In this document: positions 35,037 to 39,074 of the stretch, piece by piece
Layout of the letters: each line of letters starts with the position of its first letter
Numbering within the stretch: position 1 is the first letter of the stretch
Notes under the pieces: model-generated
The model's input: the letters and a program-made list of their open reading frames with translations, nothing else
Databases searched by the model: none
Told to the model about the DNA's origin: nothing
Assembly (NCBI GenBank): GCA_905235625.1
Contig: CAJOLX010000010.1
Span: 1-39,074, forward strand
DNA: 39,074 nt
Source: an uncultured Clostridia bacterium
GTDB lineage: Bacteria; Bacillota; Clostridia; Oscillospirales; Acutalibacteraceae
Direction of reading: 5' to 3'
Program-made: the position numbers and the translations under genes

Positions 35037-36125
35037 ATGAAAAAGCTCCTTTATCGCGTTTTTGCCCTTATTTTTAACATAGCGGGCTCGGCGCGCTTAA
35101 AAGAAAACAGAGTGGTTTTTCTCGCGCCTCACAAGGGCGGCGGGAACGACTCGCTGAGCGTTATGCAGAGATATACCGAGAGCCTCAAAAAATACGAGGT
35201 GATAAGAATTTCATCCTCGCCCTCGTCCGTTGCGGAGGCTCTGCGCTTTTTATTCGTTTCGCCCGTAAAGCTCGCCCGCGCAAAATATATTTTTCTAAAC
35301 GATAATTTTATGCCCATGGCGTATCTCCGGTTTTCGCCCGATGCCGTTATAACTCAGCTTTGGCACGGCGAGGGAGCGTTCAAAAAATTCGGTCTTATGA
35401 CCGACCTCAAGCCCGACGTTGCCGAAATTGAAAAGAAAGCGGGCGAAAAGCTGACCTTCGTTATCTGCACGAGCGAAAACGTGAAGAGCGTTTACGCCCG
35501 GGCGTTCGGCTGCGGCGAAGAGAAGGTGCTGCCCCTCGGCAGCCCGAGAGCCGATTATCTGCTTGCGGAGCATGACAAAGCCGAAATCTCAGAGCGGTTT
35601 TACGCGAAATTTCCCGAATGCAGGGGCAAAAAAGCCGTGCTTTACGCTCCGACATTCAGGGACGACCCGGAAGACGACAGAGCCATTCTCTCTCACGTGG
35701 ACGCGGAAAAATTCCGCTCCGAGCTCGGGGATGAATATTGCCTGCTCGTAAAGCTTCATCCGCAGGTGCGCTCGAGCGGCGCTTTAAGCGGAGCTGCGGA
35801 CGTTACCGATTACGACATAGGCGAGCTTTCGCTAATCTGCGACACGCTCGTGACGGATTATTCCTCCGTTTGCATGGACTTTGCGCTGCTTAACAAAAAA
35901 TGCGTTTTTTACGCTTACGACCTCGAAAAATATGACGCGTCAAGGTCGTTTTGCTTCGGCTATGAGGGCTATGTGCCGGGCGAAATCGCAAAGGATTTTG
36001 ACACCGTTTTAAACGCGATAAAAAATCCCCGAAGCGACGAACGTCTCGAACGCTTCAGGAACTTTAATTTTGATTATTTTGATACCGATAACGCCCGCAG
36101 GATCGCCGACAGGGTGTTCGGTTAA
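35037..36125 (+). CDS. CDP-glycerol/ribitol:polyol-phosphate transferase, TagF/TarL family
   Basis: A 362-residue peripheral membrane GT-B enzyme of the TagF/TagB family, which adds polyol-phosphate units to teichoic-acid chains. Family motifs are TQLWHGEGAFKKFG (catalytic His region), VICTSENVKSVYARAFG, PLGSPRADYLL, VLYAPTFRDDPEDD, LVKLHPQ and DTLVTDYSSVCMDFALL. It lacks the long N-terminal region of full TagF. The nearby tarIJ pair suggests CDP-ribitol as donor, but CDP-glycerol cannot be excluded. Its stop TAA overlaps the stop of the converging gene on the other strand. Confidence 0.9.
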   Translation: MKKLLYRVFALIFNIAGSARLKENRVVFLAPHKGGGNDSLSVMQRYTESLKKYEVIRISSSPSSVAEALRFLFVSPVKLARAKYIFLNDNFMPMAYLRFSPDAVITQLWHGEGAFKKFGLMTDLKPDVAEIEKKAGEKLTFVICTSENVKSVYARAFGCGEEKVLPLGSPRADYLLAEHDKAEISERFYAKFPECRGKKAVLYAPTFRDDPEDDRAILSHVDAEKFRSELGDEYCLLVKLHPQVRSSGALSGAADVTDYDIGELSLICDTLVTDYSSVCMDFALLNKKCVFYAYDLEKYDASRSFCFGYEGYVPGEIAKDFDTVLNAIKNPRSDERLERFRNFNFDYFDTDNARRIADRVFG

Positions 36126-37246
36126 GACTGTTTTAAATATCCGTATATCAAATCCGCTGTTCTTTGAGCCGCTTTGCCGTCGCAGGCGCCGAGCTGATTT
36201 TCCTTGAATCGCTCGATTTTTTCAAAGGGCGGATTTTCGTTTGCCTTCCTCACCTCTTCGAGAAGTGAGCCGGGATTTTTTATCATCTCGCCGGGCAGGT
36301 CGTCGGGGAATTTCAGATAAAAGCCCCGTTCGTATTCGTCCGCGTCGGGGCAGTAAAACACCATGGGCTTTTTAAACAGAGCCGCGTCGTGGCATACGGA
36401 GGAATAATCCGTTATTACAACGCTTGCGGCGGAAACGAGCGACAGAGTGGATTCGCTCGTCATGTCGATCACGTTTTTATAATTGCCCTTTATGAGGTCA
36501 TAGTCCGCCATGGGATGCCTTGAAACGATGAAAATTTCATCATCCGCAAGGCTTTCGCTCAAAGCTCCGAAATCAATGCCGCAGTCAAATTCAATTCTTT
36601 TGCCGTCTTTTTCGCGAAAAGTCGGGCAGTAGAGATAAATCTTTTTGCCTTTAAGGTCGGGGTGAGCGGAGAAAAACCCGTCTCTTATTTTATCCGGGCT
36701 GTTTATAATAACGTCCGTTTTGGGTATTCCGAGCGCAAGGCACACGCTTTCGTCTATGCCGAAGGCGTTTGCGAAAACCTGCCTGCTTTTTTCGCTCGTT
36801 ACCGCCACCGCGGTATATTGGGAATGAGTGGCTCTTTCTTCCTCTTTGGTAAGGTCGGTGTCGGCGTCAAGAGCGAATTTTTTGAAATAACCGCAGCCGT
36901 GCCAAATCTGCAAAAGAGCCTGACCGGGCCTTAACTTGATAACCCGCATATATCTGCAATAGTCGTCGGTTACTATGACTTTTGAGGTGAGCAGCAGGCG
37001 GTAGGCTTTGGCTTTTTCAAAATTGCCGTGAGGCAGCTTTGAGGCAAATATCACCTTTTTGCAGTCGAGCGTGTCGTAAAGAATACCGGCATTGTCAAGC
37101 AGAACGCCGTTGCTTCTTATCGTGTAAAAGCACACCCTGTTTTTTAAGGGCAAACGGGAGCAGAAAGCGACCCACGTTCTGTTTAAAAATTCCAGTATTT
37201 TGCGGCGCGCGCGGAGAGGAATAATTTTTTTGATAAGCTCTTTCAT
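36122..37246 (-). CDS. Second TagF/TagB-family polyol-phosphate transferase
   Basis: A 374-residue relative of the upstream transferase, on the opposite strand. It begins with a basic, amphipathic stretch (KELIKKIIPLRARRKILEF) fit for membrane attachment. Motifs are LLQIWHGCGYFKKFALDADT, VAVTSEKSRQVFANAFG, ALGIPKTDVI, LYCPTFREKDG, VSRHPMADYD and VVITDYSSVCHDAALF. The two copies may split priming and polymerisation, as TarF/TarL or TagB/TagF do; which does which cannot be told. Its TAA lies within TTAA shared with the converging gene's stop. The ribosome site before 37246 is weak (GGTGA). Confidence 0.9.
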   Translation of the reverse strand: MKELIKKIIPLRARRKILEFLNRTWVAFCSRLPLKNRVCFYTIRSNGVLLDNAGILYDTLDCKKVIFASKLPHGNFEKAKAYRLLLTSKVIVTDDYCRYMRVIKLRPGQALLQIWHGCGYFKKFALDADTDLTKEEERATHSQYTAVAVTSEKSRQVFANAFGIDESVCLALGIPKTDVIINSPDKIRDGFFSAHPDLKGKKIYLYCPTFREKDGKRIEFDCGIDFGALSESLADDEIFIVSRHPMADYDLIKGNYKNVIDMTSESTLSLVSAASVVITDYSSVCHDAALFKKPMVFYCPDADEYERGFYLKFPDDLPGEMIKNPGSLLEEVRKANENPPFEKIERFKENQLGACDGKAAQRTADLIYGYLKQS

Positions 37247-37281
37247 TCTATCACCGAGTCTATTTTATATCATTTGAGCGC

Positions 37282-37309
37282 CTTATACAACACTTTTATT
37301 TTTGTGCAA
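37282..37309 (-). promoter_or_regulatory. Candidate promoter for the minus-strand TagF-type gene
   Basis: On the minus strand TTGCAC (37309-37304), 16 nt, TATAAG (37287-37282), giving a leader of about 28 nt. An overlapping alternative, TTGTAT (37290-37285), 17 nt, TAAAAT (37267-37262), would leave almost no leader. The sequence does not decide between them. Confidence 0.5.
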
Positions 37310-37347
37310 AATCAAAAATTGTCTGATTTCATATTTGTTACATCTTA

Positions 37348-37376
37348 TTGAATTTAAATTATATTTGTGATAATAT
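37348..37376 (+). promoter_or_regulatory. Candidate promoter of the DagK-like gene
   Basis: TTGAAT (37348-37353), a 17-nt spacer, TAATAT (37371-37376), with TGTGA just before the -10 box. It diverges from the TagF-type promoter. The ribosome site AAGAGG (37391-37396) and the ATG at 37406 follow. Confidence 0.6.
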
Positions 37377-37405
37377 TGCTTCACTTTATTAAGAGGTATT
37401 GCGAA

Positions 37406-38605
37406 ATGGATAAGAAAAAAATACTGCTTATTGTAAATCCCTGCGCGGGAAGAAATAAAACGAGAACCGGCACTTTTGACATAGTGGATAAATTTTCCGC
37501 CGCCGATTATGACTTTGACGTAAAGACTACGACAGGGCCGGGCGACGCGACCGGCATAGTTGAAAAATATATCGGCGACAACGATATGGTGGTTTGCTGC
37601 GGCGGCGACGGCACCTTCAACGAAACCATTAACGGCGTTATGAGGCTGCCCAGAAGAGTGCCCATAGGCTATATACCCGCAGGCTCAACCAACGACCTTG
37701 CAAACACCATAGGCCTTCCGACGGACATAAGCCTTGCCACCGACACCATTATCGAAGGCCACAAAAACGCTTACGACATCGGGCTTTTCAACAACAGGTT
37801 TTTTGCCTACATCGCGTCCTTCGGCGCCGCTACTTCTCTGTCATACACCACACCGCAGTGGCTTAAGAATTCTCTCGGCCACGCCGCTTATATGATAAAC
37901 GGCTTTGTTTTCAACATAATCCCCATTTTAAGAAGCCTTAAGCCCATTCACGCCCGCATTGAATACGACGGCAAAGAGCTTGAAGACGATTTTTATTTCG
38001 GCTCCATATCAAACTCCACGTCGGTTGCCGGCCTGTTTAAGTTTGACAGAAACGACGTTAAGCTGGACGACGGCAAGTTTGAGGTGCTGCTTGTAAGAAA
38101 TCTTTCGAGCCCGCTCGAAAGCTTCGGTCTTTTGGGCAAAATCCGCCGCAAGGATTATGACGGCGACAAGATAATCTATTTCAAAACCTCAAACCTTAAA
38201 ATCACTTTTGATAAAGAGGTGCCCTGGACTCTGGACGGCGAATACGGCGGAGACAACCGCGAGGTGTATTTCTCGGTGCTCAACCGCGCAATCGACGTTG
38301 TGTCGGGAGTTAACCCGATGTTCCTCGGCAACAAGATAGATATTCCCGTGTTTGACGTTGCGGACGCAAACAGCGAGGAAGCCAAAAAAGAAGAGCCTCA
38401 GGTTCGCTTCAACCGCTTCAGGCGCAAGAAGAAGGCGGAGGAAGAGCCCGCGGAGGAAAATAAAGAAGCCGAAGAAACCGAGCTCGCAAACGCGGAAAGC
38501 GGCGAAGAACAGCCCGCCGAAGAGCCGAAAGAAACGGAAGAAAAGGCTGAAGAAAACGAGAAGAGCAAAGGCGAAGAAGCCGCCGCTCCCGAAGAAGATA
38601 AATAA
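37406..38605 (+). CDS. DagK/YegS-type lipid kinase with a long charged C-terminal tail
   Basis: A 399-residue soluble diacylglycerol-kinase-fold protein. The nucleotide site is CCGGDGTFNETINGVM (GGDGT at 66-70), preceded by LLIVNPCAGRNKTRTG and followed by GYIPAGSTNDLANTIGLP. The C-terminal beta domain (about 120-320) matches YtlR/BmrU/DagK relatives. In Gram-positive bacteria DgkB recycles diacylglycerol left by lipoteichoic-acid synthesis, which would fit the surface-polymer genes next door. Residues 323-399 are an unusual low-complexity tail: a basic patch RFNRFRRKKK, then mostly Glu, Lys, Ala and Pro. I use the ATG at 37406 because AAGAGG fits it; an ATG at 37367 lies inside the promoter. 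Substrate is inferred. Confidence 0.88.
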   Translation: MDKKKILLIVNPCAGRNKTRTGTFDIVDKFSAADYDFDVKTTTGPGDATGIVEKYIGDNDMVVCCGGDGTFNETINGVMRLPRRVPIGYIPAGSTNDLANTIGLPTDISLATDTIIEGHKNAYDIGLFNNRFFAYIASFGAATSLSYTTPQWLKNSLGHAAYMINGFVFNIIPILRSLKPIHARIEYDGKELEDDFYFGSISNSTSVAGLFKFDRNDVKLDDGKFEVLLVRNLSSPLESFGLLGKIRRKDYDGDKIIYFKTSNLKITFDKEVPWTLDGEYGGDNREVYFSVLNRAIDVVSGVNPMFLGNKIDIPVFDVADANSEEAKKEEPQVRFNRFRRKKKAEEEPAEENKEAEETELANAESGEEQPAEEPKETEEKAEENEKSKGEEAAAPEEDK

Positions 38606-38621
38606 AGTTTTAAACAAAAAT

Positions 38622-38670
38622 CAAGCTGAGATAATGCGGCAAACACCGCTCATCTCAGCTTGTATTTTTT
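38622..38670. terminator. Bidirectional intrinsic terminator between the lipid kinase and rnfB
   Basis: CAAGCTGAGAT (38622-38632) pairs perfectly with ATCTCAGCTTG (38652-38662), with an inner GCGG/CCGC pairing. TATTTTTT follows on the plus strand; on the minus strand ATTTTTGTTT follows. The plus-side T-tract touches the rnfB stop codon at 38669-38671, so both genes end on one compact element. Confidence 0.88.
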
Positions 38671-39074
38671 ATGCTCTTATGTCAACCAAATCAATGGCTC
38701 CTACGGGGCACTGACTGTGGCAGGCGCCGCAGCCGGTGCATTTTTCATAATCGACCTCGGCGCAGAAATTGTTGATGGTGATTGCGCCCTGCGGGCAGGT
38801 TTTCACGCATTTCATGCAGCCTATGCAGCCTGCCGAGCATTCCTTGCGGGTCTGAGCGCCCTTGTCGTGATTTTTGCAAAGCACGGCGGCTTTGACTTCC
38901 TCAAGAGGCATCATCTCAATGAGCCCCTTCGGGCAGGTCTTTAGGCATTTTTTGCAGGCTCTGCACGCCGAAGGATTTATTCTTGCAACGCCTTCGCAAA
39001 TTGAAATCGCGCCGTATTCGCACGCCTTTGCGCAGTCGCCGTAGCCGAGGCAGCCGTAAATGCACTCTTTCGGC
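38669..39074 (-). CDS. rnfB: Rnf electron-transport complex subunit RnfB (5' part beyond the right edge)
   Basis: The C-terminal 134 residues of RnfB, the iron-sulfur subunit that passes electrons from reduced ferredoxin into the ion-pumping Rnf complex. The frame is open to the window end, so the ATG visible at 38914 is internal. The visible part begins PKECIYGCLGYGDCAKACEY, the recognisable RnfB sequence, and continues with CRACKKCLKTCPKGLIEM, CSAGCIGCMKCVKTCPQGAI and CTGCGACHSQCPVGAIDLV. That makes four ferredoxin-type Cys clusters in succession. A plain multi-cluster ferredoxin is less likely given YGCLGYGDC. In clostridial rnfCDGEAB operons rnfB is last, which fits the terminator right after it. 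It implies ferredoxin-driven ion pumping in an anaerobe. Confidence 0.9.
   Translation of the reverse strand, partial: PKECIYGCLGYGDCAKACEYGAISICEGVARINPSACRACKKCLKTCPKGLIEMMPLEEVKAAVLCKNHDKGAQTRKECSAGCIGCMKCVKTCPQGAITINNFCAEVDYEKCTGCGACHSQCPVGAIDLVDIRA

Noticed and set aside
38669-38914. A stand-alone 81-residue ferredoxin starting at 38914.
   Set aside because: The frame continues upstream to the window end with RnfB-specific sequence, so the internal ATG is not the start.

Overview
The window looks like the chromosome of a strictly anaerobic Firmicute of the class Clostridia, probably a gut lineage. The evidence is an RnfB ferredoxin-type subunit, an ANTAR-type nitrogen regulator next to a glutamine synthetase, TarIJ/TagGH/TagF-type teichoic-acid genes, AGGAGG-like ribosome binding sites and near-consensus sigma-A promoters. 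Base composition is moderate (low 50s % G+C by eye). I see no mobile elements, CRISPR arrays, tRNA or rRNA genes. Species cannot be fixed from the sequence.

Layout. 1-3508 (minus): the mfd repair-coupling factor, running off the left edge, preceded by a HAD-family phosphatase that overlaps it by 4 nt. 3721-7318 (plus): two tandem paralogous alpha/beta-hydrolase-like proteins, the first without and the second with a signal peptide, read from a promoter divergent from the HAD promoter. A two-way terminator separates them from a long minus-strand block at 18875-7421.

That block begins with the most notable system here, a six-gene cassette (18875-11782). It encodes a YihQ-like GH31 sulfoquinovosidase homologue, a TalC/FSA-size transaldolase, a YihU-like 3-hydroxyisobutyrate-dehydrogenase-family reductase, a fucose-isomerase-like sugar isomerase, a TauE/SafE exporter and a GPH sugar:cation symporter. 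This matches the transaldolase branch of sulfoglycolysis (sulfo-TAL). Sulfoquinovose or its glycoside is imported, hydrolysed, isomerised to sulfofructose and cleaved to fructose-6-phosphate plus sulfolactaldehyde. The aldehyde would be reduced to dihydroxypropanesulfonate and exported. The SQase homologue keeps the catalytic Asp pair and most of the sulfonate pocket, but has Gln where E. coli YihQ has its key sulfonate-binding Arg301. The block continues with pheA, a DUF2974 lipase-like protein, a RING/zinc-ribbon/DUF2628 membrane protein and galU.

19143-24279 is a nitrogen-assimilation region: gdhA, an ANTAR regulator and glnA on the minus strand, and divergently asnB followed by pyrG. The glnA leader holds a hexaloop hairpin of the ANTAR-target type next to an intrinsic terminator, which suggests transcription antitermination by the neighbouring ANTAR protein. 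asnB also has a strong terminator hairpin between its promoter and its start codon.

26061-38605 (mostly plus): rsuA, then greA-lysS running with almost no gaps into a cell-surface glycopolymer locus. That locus has two GT2 glycosyltransferases, a TagGH-like ABC exporter, TarI and TarJ (CDP-ribitol synthesis), another GT2 and a TagF-type polyol-phosphate transferase. A second TagF-type gene converges on it with overlapping stop codons. A DagK-like lipid kinase with a long charged tail follows. The right edge holds the 3' part of rnfB on the minus strand.
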